In this document: piece by piece, positions 7,334-19,394 of the stretch
How positions within the stretch are numbered: position 1 is the first letter of the stretch
How the letters are laid out: the number at the start of each line of letters is the position of its first letter
NCBI GenBank assembly: GCA_049651845.1
Contig: JBASCW010000013.1
Span: forward strand, 1 to 38,687
Reading direction: 5' to 3'
Source of the DNA: RBG-16-66-20 sp049651845
Lineage (GTDB): Bacteria > Pseudomonadota > Gammaproteobacteria > Burkholderiales > SG8-39
DNA length: 38,687 bases
The notes under the pieces: model-generated
Told to the model about the DNA's origin: nothing
Databases searched by the model: none
Seen by the model: only the letters and a program-made list of their open reading frames with translations
Program-made: the position numbers and the translations under genes

Positions 7334-8676
7334 ACGCGCACCCGCGGATCGAAGCCGTCGCGCGCCGCGTCGGCGAACAGGTTGGCCGCGAGCACCAGCG
7401 CGAACATGAAGCTGAACGCGGTCGCGAGCGCCCACCACACCACGGGCTCGCGCGACATCTCCAGGCGCGCGGCGTTGATCATGGTGCCGAAGCTGTTGGT
7501 CGAGGGATCCACGCCGACCCCCACGTAGGACAGCACCGCCTCGGCGAGCACCAGGCCCGAGAAATCCATCACCATCGCGATGATCACGATGTGCGAGACG
7601 TTCGGCAGGATGTGGCGCGCGAGGATGCGCGCGTCGCGCACGCCGAACGCGTGCGCGGCCTGGATGTACTCCAGCTGCGACAGCTTGAGCGTCTCGCCGC
7701 GCAGCAGGCGCGCGAGGCCGGTCCAGCTGGTGAGCCCGAGGATCGCGCACAGCACGAGCAGCCTGAAATCGGCGCGCTGCGCGGCGACCGAGAACCATTC
7801 GGGGTGGCGGTCGATGACCACCTGCATCATCAGCACCGAGGCGGCGATCAGCAGCACGCCCGGGATCGAGTTGAGCGTCGTGTAGACGTACTGGATCACG
7901 TCGTCCACCCAGCCGCGGAAGTAGCCCGCCATCGTGCCGAGCGCGATGCCGACCGGCAGCAGCACCAGCGTCGTCAGCGTGCCGATGACGAGGCTGGTGC
8001 GGATCGACTTGAGCGCGAGGTAGAACACGTCCTGCCCCACCTTGTCGGTGCCCAGCACGTGATAGCCGGTCGAGAGCGCGACCGCGGGCCCGGCGAGCAG
8101 CAGCAGCACGCACAGCGCGCCGCCCGCGGCATGCCAGGGAATGTCCGGAGTCTTGGCTCTTAGTTTTCCAACAAGAACCATGATCAAGAGACACAGAACG
8201 ATGGACACCCCAAGACCCATGAGTGTTCGCCGCGCCACGTCGTCCGCCCACTCGGCCTCGTCGGCGAGGTGCGCGCCGCCGAAGCGCAGGCGCGGGAAAT
8301 CGCGCATCTGCCGGCCGCCGGGCAGCTCGATCTGCTCCTTGGCATAGGAGCGCGTTGCGAGCGGGGCCGAGTAGGTCTTCTCGCTGCGGCCGCGCAGGTG
8401 CTTGAGCGCCACGTCGAGCACGGACAACACCTCGGTCGCGTAGGCCGCGGGCTCGCCCGCCTTCTGCTCCAGCCGCGGGCGGAAGTGCAGCGAATCCAGC
8501 AGCCCGACCGCGAGGAACGCCGCCAGCACCACCGCCGAGGCCATCGCCGCGGGGCTCTGAAACACGCGCCGCCAGGGCACCGCCAGGTGCGCGTGGCGCC
8601 GGCAATAGAAGGCGTAGCCCGCCGCGGCCGCCACGAGCAGCCAGACCAGCGCATCGGTTGCGAGGACGAAGGGCAC
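7330..8676 (-). CDS. ABC importer permease, DppC/YejE type, with long N-terminal extension
   Basis: This is the second membrane subunit of the peptide-type importer. The C-terminal 250 residues hold the permease domain with the EAA-type loop (YIQAAHAFGVRDARILARHILPN), which contacts the ATPase. At 448 residues it is over 100 longer than a typical DppC. The extra N-terminal part has two predicted membrane helices (LVWLLVAAAAGYAFY and ASAVVLAAFLAVGLL) and a soluble segment of about 90 residues before the core. Start GTG 8676 lies one base after the stop of the first permease gene (TAG C GTG), with GGA upstream. A patch at 8148-8222 uses many A/T-ending codons. Confidence 0.88.
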   Translation of the reverse strand: MPFVLATDALVWLLVAAAAGYAFYCRRHAHLAVPWRRVFQSPAAMASAVVLAAFLAVGLLDSLHFRPRLEQKAGEPAAYATEVLSVLDVALKHLRGRSEKTYSAPLATRSYAKEQIELPGGRQMRDFPRLRFGGAHLADEAEWADDVARRTLMGLGVSIVLCLLIMVLVGKLRAKTPDIPWHAAGGALCVLLLLAGPAVALSTGYHVLGTDKVGQDVFYLALKSIRTSLVIGTLTTLVLLPVGIALGTMAGYFRGWVDDVIQYVYTTLNSIPGVLLIAASVLMMQVVIDRHPEWFSVAAQRADFRLLVLCAILGLTSWTGLARLLRGETLKLSQLEYIQAAHAFGVRDARILARHILPNVSHIVIIAMVMDFSGLVLAEAVLSYVGVGVDPSTNSFGTMINAARLEMSREPVVWWALATAFSFMFALVLAANLFADAARDGFDPRVRV

Positions 8677-8677
8677 G

Positions 8678-9658
8678 CTATTCCAGCCGGATGCGCGGGT
8701 CGACCAGCGTGTAGGAGATGTCGGTCAGGATCAGGCCGACGATGTAGAACACCGAGCCGAGGAACACCATCGCGCGCACGACCGCGTAGTCCTGCGACTG
8801 GATCGCCTCGATGGTGTAGCTGCCCAGGCCCGGGATGCCGAAGAAGGACTCCGACAGCAGGCTGCCGAGGAACAGCAGCGGGATCACCACCACCGCGCCG
8901 GTGAGGATCGGGATCAGCGCGTTCTTGAGCACGTGCCGGAACATCACCGCGGTTTCCGCGAGGCCCTTGGCGCGCGCGGTGCGCACGTAGTCGCGGCCCA
9001 TCTCCTCCAGGAACAGCGTGCGGTACCAGCGGCTGCTCGAGCCGATGCCGCTGATTACGCCGATCGCCACCGGCAGCACGAGGAAGCGCACCGAGTCGAG
9101 GCCGCCAGCGTAGCCGGAAATCGGCACCAGGTGCCAGAGCTTCGAGGCGATGTACTGGCCGCCGATGATGTAGAACAGCGTAGAGATCGACATCATCGCC
9201 ACGCACAGCACCACGCCCCAGAGGTCCACGTAGGTCGCGCGGAAGAAGGCGAGCAGCAGCGCGAAGCTGATGCACACCGCGAGTCCAACGAGGAACACGG
9301 GCACTGCGAGCGCGAGGCTCGGCCACATGCGCTGCCGGATCTCGCCGGCAATGTCGCGCTTGTCCTCCGAATGGCCGAAGTCGAAGAGGAAAAGCCGCGC
9401 GGATTTCTGCACGAATATCGTCTTGCCCGCCTTGTCGAAGAAGGACTCTTCACGTGAATTCCAGACCAGGGGAAGATCGTAGCCACGCTCCGCCTTCCAC
9501 TTCTCGATCGCCTCGGGCGTCACGCGCCGTGCGCCGAGCTGCATGCGCGCCATGTCGTCGGGCGTGTTGACCACGAAGAACAGCAGGAAGGTGAGCAGGT
9601 TGACGCCGATCAGGATCGGGACCGCGTACAGCAGGCGCCGGATGATGTAGTTCAGCAT
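8678..9658 (-). CDS. ABC importer permease, DppB/YejB type
   Basis: This 326-residue inner-membrane protein is the first permease subunit of the importer. It starts with the family signature MLNYIIRRLLYAVPILIGVN and has several hydrophobic helices. The conserved loop reads DYVRTARAKGLAETAVMFRHVLKNALIP, the EAA motif that docks on the ATPase. It ends LVDPRIRLE, typical of DppB/OppB. The stop of the binding-protein gene is directly followed by this ATG (TAGATG), so translation is probably coupled. Substrate cannot be read from the permease; peptides are the family default. Confidence 0.92.
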   Translation of the reverse strand: MLNYIIRRLLYAVPILIGVNLLTFLLFFVVNTPDDMARMQLGARRVTPEAIEKWKAERGYDLPLVWNSREESFFDKAGKTIFVQKSARLFLFDFGHSEDKRDIAGEIRQRMWPSLALAVPVFLVGLAVCISFALLLAFFRATYVDLWGVVLCVAMMSISTLFYIIGGQYIASKLWHLVPISGYAGGLDSVRFLVLPVAIGVISGIGSSSRWYRTLFLEEMGRDYVRTARAKGLAETAVMFRHVLKNALIPILTGAVVVIPLLFLGSLLSESFFGIPGLGSYTIEAIQSQDYAVVRAMVFLGSVFYIVGLILTDISYTLVDPRIRLE

Positions 9659-11782
9659 CTACGCCGCCGGCCTCGCCGCCATGCGTTCCCGGCGCCGATA
9701 CGTGTTTATTGCCGGAACTATTGAAATCAGAAGCGCAACGAGCAAAGCGAGGAGCGGCCAGACCATCGGCTGGTTCCATTCGCGGCGCATCGCCTCGCGC
9801 TTCGCGGGATCGACCTTCAGGTACTTCAGCTTGTTGTCGGAGATCTCGTTCACCTTGGCGTTGCCCAGCCAGCCGTGGAACAGCGCGAAGTTCTTCGGAT
9901 GGAAGCCGCCGATCCAGGGCGCGTCGTGCCGGAAGATTTCGTTCATTCGGTCGATGATGCGCTGGCGCTCGGGCCCGTTCGGCATGTTGCGCATGCGTTC
10001 GAACAGCGCGTCGAACTCCGCATTCACGTAGTTCGACGCGTTCTCGCCCTGGGTCCTGGCGCGGCTCTGCGGCCCGTGCAGCAGGAACATGAAGTTCTCG
10101 GGATCCGGGTAATCGGCGCTCCAGCCCACCATGAACAGCTGCGTGCTGCCCTTGCGCAGCTTCTCCTGGAAGCGGTTCCAGTCGGTCTGGCGCGACTCGA
10201 ACTGGATCGCGAGCTTGGCGAACTGCTTGCGCCACCAGTCCAGGACCGCCTTGTCGCCGGGTCCGCGGGTCGTGCTGTCGAGATAGAGGACGAGCGGCTG
10301 GCCGGTCTTCGCGTCGCGGCCGTCCGGATAGCCGGCCTCGGCGAGCAGCTTGTGCGCCGCTTCGATCGGGCGCCGGTGCGCCTTGCCGTCCTTCCACTCG
10401 TGCGTCACCGAGTTGACGCTCTCCTGGCCCTCGCGGTAGCCGAAGATGCCCGGCGCGAGCGGGCTGTGGGAAGGCACGCCGCGCCCGTTGGCAAAGATCG
10501 CCAGGTACTCCTCCCAGTCCACCGCGATCGCCAGCGCCTGCCGCAGCTTGCGCGCGCGCTCGGCCTGCGCTCCACCTTGCGACCCGCCGATCACCGGGTC
10601 GAGCCAGTTCACGCCCAGGTAGAAGATGGTCGGGGCGATGGTCGTATCGAGCCGGATGCCGCGCGCCTCCATCTCCGGGCTCAGGCCCGCCTCGCCCTCC
10701 AGCGACACGCGCACGGCCTGGTCGAAGGTGTCGGAGCCGATGCCCGAAAGGTCGTAGTAGCCCTGCAGGAACTTGTTCCAGAGGGGTATCGCCTCGCGCT
10801 CGCGCGTATACACCGCCTTGTCGAGGAAGGGCATGGTCCTGCCCGCGTCCGCGAGCAGCCCGCGCTCGGCGTCGCCGGGCTCGCCTTGCGACGGATAGGG
10901 CTCGCCGCGGAAGTTCGGGTTGCGCGCGAGCACCATGCGCGAGTTCGGGTCGTTCTCGGCGAGCATGAACGGCCCGGTGCCGACCGGCCACCAGTCGAGC
11001 GTGAAGTTCTTTTCCGCCATGCCCGCCTGGCTGAAGAAGCGGTCCGCCTCCCAGGGCACCGGCGCGAAGAACGGCATTGCCAGCCAGTAGACGAACTGCG
11101 GGTAGCGCCCTTTCAGCGTCACCCGGTAGGTATGCGCGTCCACGCGCTCGACGCCCTCGATGTCGTGCTGGCGCAGGTCGAGCCACTCGCCCGGCCTGTC
11201 CGCGGCCTTGAGCCGGGCCGCATACGCCTTGAGGCCGACGATGTACTCGGCCATCAGGCCGAAAATCGGCGAATGCAGGCGCGGGTGCGCGAGGCGCTTG
11301 ATCTGGTAGACGTAGTCGTCGGCCGTGAGCTCGCGCGTTCCTAGCGTGAGGTCGTAGGGACTCTTCAGCTTCGTTACGTCTCTTTCATTCAATTTCAGAT
11401 TCCCGGGCACAAAACCCGGGTGCGGCTGGAACCTGATGCCGGGCCTGATGCGTATCTCGTACACGCTGTAGACCGCGCCGGCCTTCTCGACGATGCGCGG
11501 CTGCGGCATCTCCGCCGCCGTGAGCGGGATCAGCTCGTAGGGGCGCTTCAGGTAGTGGTACTGCAGCGGCGGCTCGTAGACCTGGCGCGTGAACACGGCC
11601 TCGTCGGAGGTGTAGGACTGCGCCGGATCGAGGTGCTTGGGGCGCTCGCCGAACACCGAGTAGAGAATGTTGCGGCCCCGCTCCGCCGCCGGATACGGAT
11701 CGTTCCAGACCTCGCTGCAGCCCGCGAGCAGCAGGTGCAGGACCAGCGTCGGCAGGACGAGCATCCGCAGCGGCGCGCGCAT
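9659..11782 (-). CDS. Extracellular solute-binding lipoprotein of the peptide ABC importer
   Basis: This 707-residue family 5 (DppA/OppA/YejA-like) binding protein captures the substrate outside the inner membrane. It begins with a lipoprotein signal (LLLAGC, acylated Cys22). Family features include ERPKHLDPAQSY near the mature N-terminus, VGTGPFMLAEND, RKLRQALAIAVDWEEYL and a C-terminal DAPWIGGFHPKNFALFHGW block. It ends with a hydrophobic stretch (WPLLALLVALLISIVP) and a basic tail (TYRRRERMAARPAA), predicting a C-terminal membrane helix in addition to the lipid anchor; that is unusual for this family. ATG 11782 starts the signal peptide. It leads the operon and may be leaderless. Confidence 0.9.
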   Translation of the reverse strand: MRAPLRMLVLPTLVLHLLLAGCSEVWNDPYPAAERGRNILYSVFGERPKHLDPAQSYTSDEAVFTRQVYEPPLQYHYLKRPYELIPLTAAEMPQPRIVEKAGAVYSVYEIRIRPGIRFQPHPGFVPGNLKLNERDVTKLKSPYDLTLGTRELTADDYVYQIKRLAHPRLHSPIFGLMAEYIVGLKAYAARLKAADRPGEWLDLRQHDIEGVERVDAHTYRVTLKGRYPQFVYWLAMPFFAPVPWEADRFFSQAGMAEKNFTLDWWPVGTGPFMLAENDPNSRMVLARNPNFRGEPYPSQGEPGDAERGLLADAGRTMPFLDKAVYTREREAIPLWNKFLQGYYDLSGIGSDTFDQAVRVSLEGEAGLSPEMEARGIRLDTTIAPTIFYLGVNWLDPVIGGSQGGAQAERARKLRQALAIAVDWEEYLAIFANGRGVPSHSPLAPGIFGYREGQESVNSVTHEWKDGKAHRRPIEAAHKLLAEAGYPDGRDAKTGQPLVLYLDSTTRGPGDKAVLDWWRKQFAKLAIQFESRQTDWNRFQEKLRKGSTQLFMVGWSADYPDPENFMFLLHGPQSRARTQGENASNYVNAEFDALFERMRNMPNGPERQRIIDRMNEIFRHDAPWIGGFHPKNFALFHGWLGNAKVNEISDNKLKYLKVDPAKREAMRREWNQPMVWPLLALLVALLISIVPAINTYRRRERMAARPAA

Positions 11783-11789
11783 GTGGGAA

Positions 11790-11795
11790 AGTATA
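11790..11795 (-). promoter_or_regulatory. Candidate -10 (TATACT) for the ABC importer operon
   Basis: TATACT on the minus strand is 7 bases before the binding-protein ATG at 11782. No Shine-Dalgarno is present, so the transcript would be leaderless. It overlaps four bases of the fabI -10 on the other strand. Confidence 0.5.
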
Positions 11796-11797
11796 AT
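11792..11797 (+). promoter_or_regulatory. Candidate -10 (TATAAT) for fabI
   Basis: A consensus TATAAT is followed by 6 bases and the fabI ATG. A start site about 7 bases after the hexamer would fall on the ATG itself. No -35 consensus or ribosome-binding site is visible. Confidence 0.6.
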
Positions 11798-11803
11798 GCC
11801 CGC

Positions 11804-12610
11804 ATGGCATTTCTCTCCGGCAAGAAAATCCTCGTCACCGGCCTGCTCAGCAACCGCTCCATCGCCCATGGAATCGCCAAGGCTGCGCGCCGCGAAGGCG
11901 CGGAACTGGCCTTCACCTACGTGGGCGACCGCTTCAAGGACCGCGTCACCGACCTGGCGCGCGAGTTCGGCTCAGAGCTCGTCTTTCCCTGCGACGTGGC
12001 AAGCGACGCGCAGATCGACGGGCTGTTCGCGTCCCTGCGCGAGCGCTGGGACGGCCTGGACGGACTGGTGCACGCCATCGGCTTCGCGCCCCGCGAGGCG
12101 ATCGCGGGCGAGCTCCTCGACGGCCTGTCGCGCGAGGCCTTCCGGATCGCGCACGACATCTCGGCGTACAGCTTCCCGGCGCTCGCCAAGGCCGCGCTGC
12201 CGATGATGGAGGGCCGCAAGGGCTCGCTGCTCACGCTGACCTACCTCGGCGCCGAGCGCCAGATTCCGCACTACAACACCATGGGGCTCGCCAAGGCGAG
12301 CCTGGAGGCCTCGGTGCGCTATCTGGCCGCGAACCTCGGGCCGAAAGGCATCCGGGTGAACGGCATCTCGGCGGGGCCGATCAAGACGCTCGCCGCCGCC
12401 GGCATTGCCGGCTTCGGCAAAATCCTCAAGCACGTCGAGACGTTCGCGCCGTTGCGGCGCAACGTCACCATCGAGGATGTCGGCAACGCCGCGGCGTTCC
12501 TGCTGTCGGATCTCGCGGCCGGCATCACCGCGGAGATCCTCTACGTGGACGGCGGCTTCAACGTCGTCTCCGTCACCATCGCCGGCGACAACGGCGCGGC
12601 CGCAGGCTAG
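11804..12610 (+). CDS. fabI: Enoyl-[acyl-carrier-protein] reductase (NADH)
   Basis: FabI performs the last reduction of each fatty-acid elongation cycle in the cytosol. The 268-residue protein starts MAFLSGKKILVTG and contains the FabI-type cofactor loop GLLSNRSIAHGIA. Tyr147, Tyr157 and Lys164 (the Y-x6-K of YNTMGLAK) line up with E. coli Tyr146, Tyr156 and Lys163, and the end has ITAEILYVDGGFN. Only 21 bases separate its ATG from the divergent binding-protein ATG. Its TAG shares a CTAG tetramer with the ppiD stop on the other strand. Confidence 0.96.
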   Translation: MAFLSGKKILVTGLLSNRSIAHGIAKAARREGAELAFTYVGDRFKDRVTDLAREFGSELVFPCDVASDAQIDGLFASLRERWDGLDGLVHAIGFAPREAIAGELLDGLSREAFRIAHDISAYSFPALAKAALPMMEGRKGSLLTLTYLGAERQIPHYNTMGLAKASLEASVRYLAANLGPKGIRVNGISAGPIKTLAAAGIAGFGKILKHVETFAPLRRNVTIEDVGNAAAFLLSDLAAGITAEILYVDGGFNVVSVTIAGDNGAAAG

Positions 12611-14469
12611 TTCGCGTTCTTCTCCAGCGCCGCGCGCTTGACTTCGATCTTCGCGCGCGCGCGCAGGCTGGCGAGGTAGGCGTCGAGCTGCTCCACGCCG
12701 GCCTGCTGGTCGTAGCGCGCGCGTCCTTCGGCGACCTGCGCCGCGCTGCGCGCCTCCGCCGGGATCACCCGGCTGACGCGGTATAGCGCGTAGCCCTCTT
12801 CGCCGCGCTCCACGCCGGCGTAGGCCGGCAGCTTCGAGGCGTCGGCCGCCATCACCTTGCGCAGCGCCGGCTGCGGCAGCCCCTGCGGATCCTGGCGCGA
12901 GACTGCCTTCGCGGCGGCCCAGCTCGGGCCCGCATCGCCGCCCTTGGCCAGCGCGGCGAGCTTCGCCTCGCCTTCCTTTTTCGCCATCGCGGCGGCCTCG
13001 CGGCGCGCAAGCGCCCCCGCGACCTCGGCCTTCACTTCCTCGTAGGGACGCTGCGTCTCGGGCTGGTGCTCGGCGACGCGCGCCGCCACGAGCACGCCGG
13101 GCTGCACTTCGACCGCGTCGGTATTGCGCCGCTGCTTGGTCGAGTCCTGCGTGAACAGCGCCGCCAGCAGTTTCGGATGCGCCAGCGGCCCGGCACCCGC
13201 GCCGTCGCGGCTGAACCAGCCGCTGGCCGCGATCTTCAGCTTGTAGCGCTCGGCCGCGGGCTTCAGGCTGTCGGACTGCTCGTAGACCAGGTTGTTGAAC
13301 GGCTCGGCGACCTCGGCGAACTTCTTGGCCGCCTTCTGCTTGAGCAGCTCGGCGGTCAGGTCCTTGCGCGCCTCCTCCAGCGAGCCGGCCTTGCCGGCCT
13401 GCACCGCGGCGAGGAGCACCACGTGGTAGCCGAATTCCGTCTTCACGACTTCGCTCTCACCCTGCTTGAGGCGGAACATCACGTCCTCCAGCGCCGGGCT
13501 GGCGAGCGAGCCCTTCGGGTTCATGCCGAGATCGCCGCCCTTCTCGGCCGAGCTGAAGTCCTGCGAGCTCTTCTTCGCGAGCTCGGCGAACCGCTGCGGC
13601 GCCTTGCGCACTTCGGCCAGCAGCGCGTCGGCTTCCGCCTGGGTCTTCACCAGGATGTGGCTCGCGCGGCGCTGCTCGGCGACGCCGAACTGCGAGGCGC
13701 GCGCGTCGAACGCGGCCTTGAGCTCGGCGTCGCTCACGGTCTCGCCGCTCGCGAGCTCGGCGGCCGACAGCGCCACGTACTCCGCGCGGATCCGCTCCGG
13801 TATCTTGTAGCGCGCGAGGTTGGCGTCGTAATAGGCCTTCATCGCGGCCTCATCCGGCTTGACGGCGGCGCGATAGGGCGCTGCCGGGATGAACGCCTCG
13901 GCGACTTCGCGCTTCTCGCCCTCGATCGCCGCGAGCCGGTCGGCCACGCTGCGCGGCTCCATCGCGGTGCCGGAGATGGTGCTCGCGAGGCGCGCCACGG
14001 GCACGTCGACCTGCAGCTTGGCGACGTTGCCCTCGTCGGAGAGGCCCGCAGCGCGCAGGTAGTTGGCGTAGCGCTCGCTCGAAAACTTGCCGTTCTCCTG
14101 GAATTCCGGCGCGGCGACGATGACCGCTACCACCTCGTCCTTCGACATCGTCAACCGCGCGTCGACCACCTCGTTGGCCAGCAGGCGCTGCGAGATCAGC
14201 GAGTCGAGCACCGCCATGCGCATCTCGGGCGTGTCGAACGGCGACAGGTCGGCGTTCTGGCCGAGCATCTGCCGCAGCCGCTCCTGCTGGCGCTGCCGCT
14301 CGTCGGTGAACTCGCGCGTCGTGACCGGCGTGCCGTCAACGACCGCAACCTCGTTCGATCCCGGCGTCGAGCGCGTGTAGGCCTCCAGGCCGAAGAACAC
14401 GAACGGCACCATCGTCAACGCGAGGACGAACTGCAGCAGGCGCTTGTGCTTGGCGACGAAATCAAACAT
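12607..14469 (-). CDS. ppiD: Periplasmic folding chaperone / peptidyl-prolyl isomerase D
   Basis: PpiD is an inner-membrane-anchored periplasmic chaperone near the Sec translocon. The 620-residue protein has a short cytosolic start MFDFVAKHKR, one membrane helix (LLQFVLALTMVPFVFFGL), a SurA-N-like region (about 40-220) and a parvulin domain beginning RRASHILVKT with DLGMNPKGS and FGYHVVLL. The C-terminal part is the usual second chaperone-like region. It lies downstream of lon, hupB and two tRNAs in the standard betaproteobacterial order. The ATG has no clear Shine-Dalgarno. It ends stop-on-stop with fabI. Confidence 0.93.
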   Translation of the reverse strand: MFDFVAKHKRLLQFVLALTMVPFVFFGLEAYTRSTPGSNEVAVVDGTPVTTREFTDERQRQQERLRQMLGQNADLSPFDTPEMRMAVLDSLISQRLLANEVVDARLTMSKDEVVAVIVAAPEFQENGKFSSERYANYLRAAGLSDEGNVAKLQVDVPVARLASTISGTAMEPRSVADRLAAIEGEKREVAEAFIPAAPYRAAVKPDEAAMKAYYDANLARYKIPERIRAEYVALSAAELASGETVSDAELKAAFDARASQFGVAEQRRASHILVKTQAEADALLAEVRKAPQRFAELAKKSSQDFSSAEKGGDLGMNPKGSLASPALEDVMFRLKQGESEVVKTEFGYHVVLLAAVQAGKAGSLEEARKDLTAELLKQKAAKKFAEVAEPFNNLVYEQSDSLKPAAERYKLKIAASGWFSRDGAGAGPLAHPKLLAALFTQDSTKQRRNTDAVEVQPGVLVAARVAEHQPETQRPYEEVKAEVAGALARREAAAMAKKEGEAKLAALAKGGDAGPSWAAAKAVSRQDPQGLPQPALRKVMAADASKLPAYAGVERGEEGYALYRVSRVIPAEARSAAQVAEGRARYDQQAGVEQLDAYLASLRARAKIEVKRAALEKNAN

Positions 14470-14483
14470 GAGGTGAAGATGGT

Positions 14484-14560
14484 TGGCGGAGCGGACGGGA
14501 CTCGAACCCGCGACCCCCGGCGTGACAGGCCGGTATTCTAACCAACTGAACTACCGCTCC
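14484..14560 (-). tRNA. tRNA-Asp (GTC)
   Basis: The minus strand folds into a standard cloverleaf. The acceptor GGAGCGG pairs with CCGCTCC, followed by discriminator G and an encoded CCA (14484-14486). The anticodon loop reads CTGTCAC, giving GTC, and the T arm has GGTTCGAGTCC. It sits between tRNA-Val and ppiD and is probably processed from the same transcript. Confidence 0.97.
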
Positions 14561-14575
14561 TACTTGTGCTGAATC

Positions 14576-14651
14576 TGGTGGGTGCTGACGGGATCGAACC
14601 GCCGACATTCGCCGTGTAAGAGCGACGCTCTGCCAGCTGAGCTAAGCACCC
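14576..14651 (-). tRNA. tRNA-Val (TAC)
   Basis: The cloverleaf has acceptor GGGTGCT pairing with AGCACCC, discriminator A and an encoded CCA (14576-14578). The anticodon stem TCGCT/GGCGA closes the loop CTTACAC, giving TAC. It lies 28 bases downstream of hupB on the same strand. Confidence 0.97.
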
Positions 14652-14679
14652 GCCTTACGGCTACCCGCAAAAAGGGGCG

Positions 14680-14952
14680 CTAGTTTATCGCGTCCTTGAG
14701 GGCCTTGCCAGCGCGGAATTTGGGAACGCGCGTCGCCTGGATGGCGAGCGTCTCCCCGGTTCGCGGGTTGCGGCCGGTGCGCGCCTTGCGCTTGCCGACG
14801 TAGAAGGTGCCGAAGCCGACCAGCGTCACCATGTCGCCCTTGCGCAGGCTGGTCTTGATGGCGCTCACCAGCGCGTCCACCGCGCGCTCGGCGGCCGATT
14901 TCGACACTTCAGCCGCCTGCGCGATCTGCTCGATCATGTCCGCCTTGTTCAC
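14680..14952 (-). CDS. hupB: DNA-binding protein HU
   Basis: HU is a small dimeric nucleoid protein that bends DNA. The 90-residue sequence matches the family along its whole length: MNKADMIEQIAQ, VGFGTFYVGKRKARTGRNP (the DNA-binding arm with the conserved proline) and VPKFRAGKALKDAIN. The start is GTG 14952, with a strong GGGAGG about 6 bases upstream. It follows lon by 18 bases, as in most betaproteobacteria, and two tRNA genes follow it. Confidence 0.96.
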   Translation of the reverse strand: MNKADMIEQIAQAAEVSKSAAERAVDALVSAIKTSLRKGDMVTLVGFGTFYVGKRKARTGRNPRTGETLAIQATRVPKFRAGKALKDAIN

Positions 14953-14970
14953 CGCGCCCTCCCCGAGGCT

Positions 14971-17424
<2,454 letters not shown>

Positions 17425-17454
17425 GAGGACCTCTATGCCGTGGGACGCCCCATC

Positions 17455-17483
17455 AACATAGGAGTTCCCAGGGAAAAACGCAA
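17455..17483 (-). promoter_or_regulatory. Candidate promoter for lon (TTGCGT-17-TATGTT)
   Basis: On the minus strand a TTGCGT (17478-17483) is separated by 17 bases from TATGTT (17455-17460), just after the clpX stop. This would allow lon to be transcribed apart from tig-clpP-clpX. The hexamers are only moderate matches and no heat-shock consensus is evident. Confidence 0.35.
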
Positions 17484-17487
17484 ATCG

Positions 17488-18758
<1,271 letters not shown>

Positions 18759-18759
<1 letters not shown>

Positions 18760-19394
18760 CAGCCCGGCTCCCTGACGGTCAGGACCTTGTCCACAAGACC
18801 GTACTTTACCGCGTCTTCGGCCGACAGGAAGTTGTCGCGGTCGGTGTCCTTGGCGATGGTCTCGACCGTCTGGCCGGTGTGCTTGGCGAGGATCTCGTTC
18901 AGGCGCTGACGCAGGAACAGGATCTCGCGGGCGTGGATCTCCACGTCCGAGGCCTGCCCGGAGAAGCCGCCCATCGGCTGGTGGATCATCACGCGCGAGT
19001 TCGGCAGTACGAAGCGCTTGGTCGCATCGCCCGCGGCCAGCAGCAGCGCGCCCATGCTGGCGGCCTGGCCGATGCACAGCGTGCTGACGTCCGGCTTGAT
19101 GAACTGCATCGTGTCGTAGATCGCGAGGCCCGCGGACACCGAGCCGCCCGGCGAGTTGATGTAGAAGAAGATGTCCTTGTCCGGGTTCTCGGACTCGAGG
19201 AACAGCAGCTGCGCGACGATCAGATTGGCGGTGATCTCGGTCACCGGGCCGACCAGGAACACCACGCGCTCCTTGAGCAGCCGCGAATAGATGTCGTAGG
19301 CGCGCTCGCCACGCCCCGACTGCTCGATGACCATGGGGATCAGCCCCAGGTCACGGGTTTCTTCCATGTTGGATTTCCAGGTGAGGGACTTCAC
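18759..19394 (-). CDS. clpP: ATP-dependent Clp protease proteolytic subunit
   Basis: ClpP forms the tetradecameric peptidase chamber used by ClpX. The catalytic residues are visible: Ser113 in GQAASMGA, His138 in MIHQPMGG, and the Asp near 187 in DTDRDNF. At 211 residues it matches the precursor length of E. coli ClpP (207) if translation begins at GTG 19394, which overlaps the tig stop (GTGA). This start leaves about 20 residues before PMVIEQ, consistent with a short propeptide. An internal ATG at 19367 is the alternative start. Confidence 0.96.

Noticed and set aside
9875..11344. 489-residue plus-strand frame across the binding-protein gene
   Set aside because: It is antisense to a complete family 5 binding protein, with no domain of its own.
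13066..14541. 491-residue plus-strand frame across ppiD
   Set aside because: It is a shadow of ppiD that even reads through the tRNA-Asp gene.
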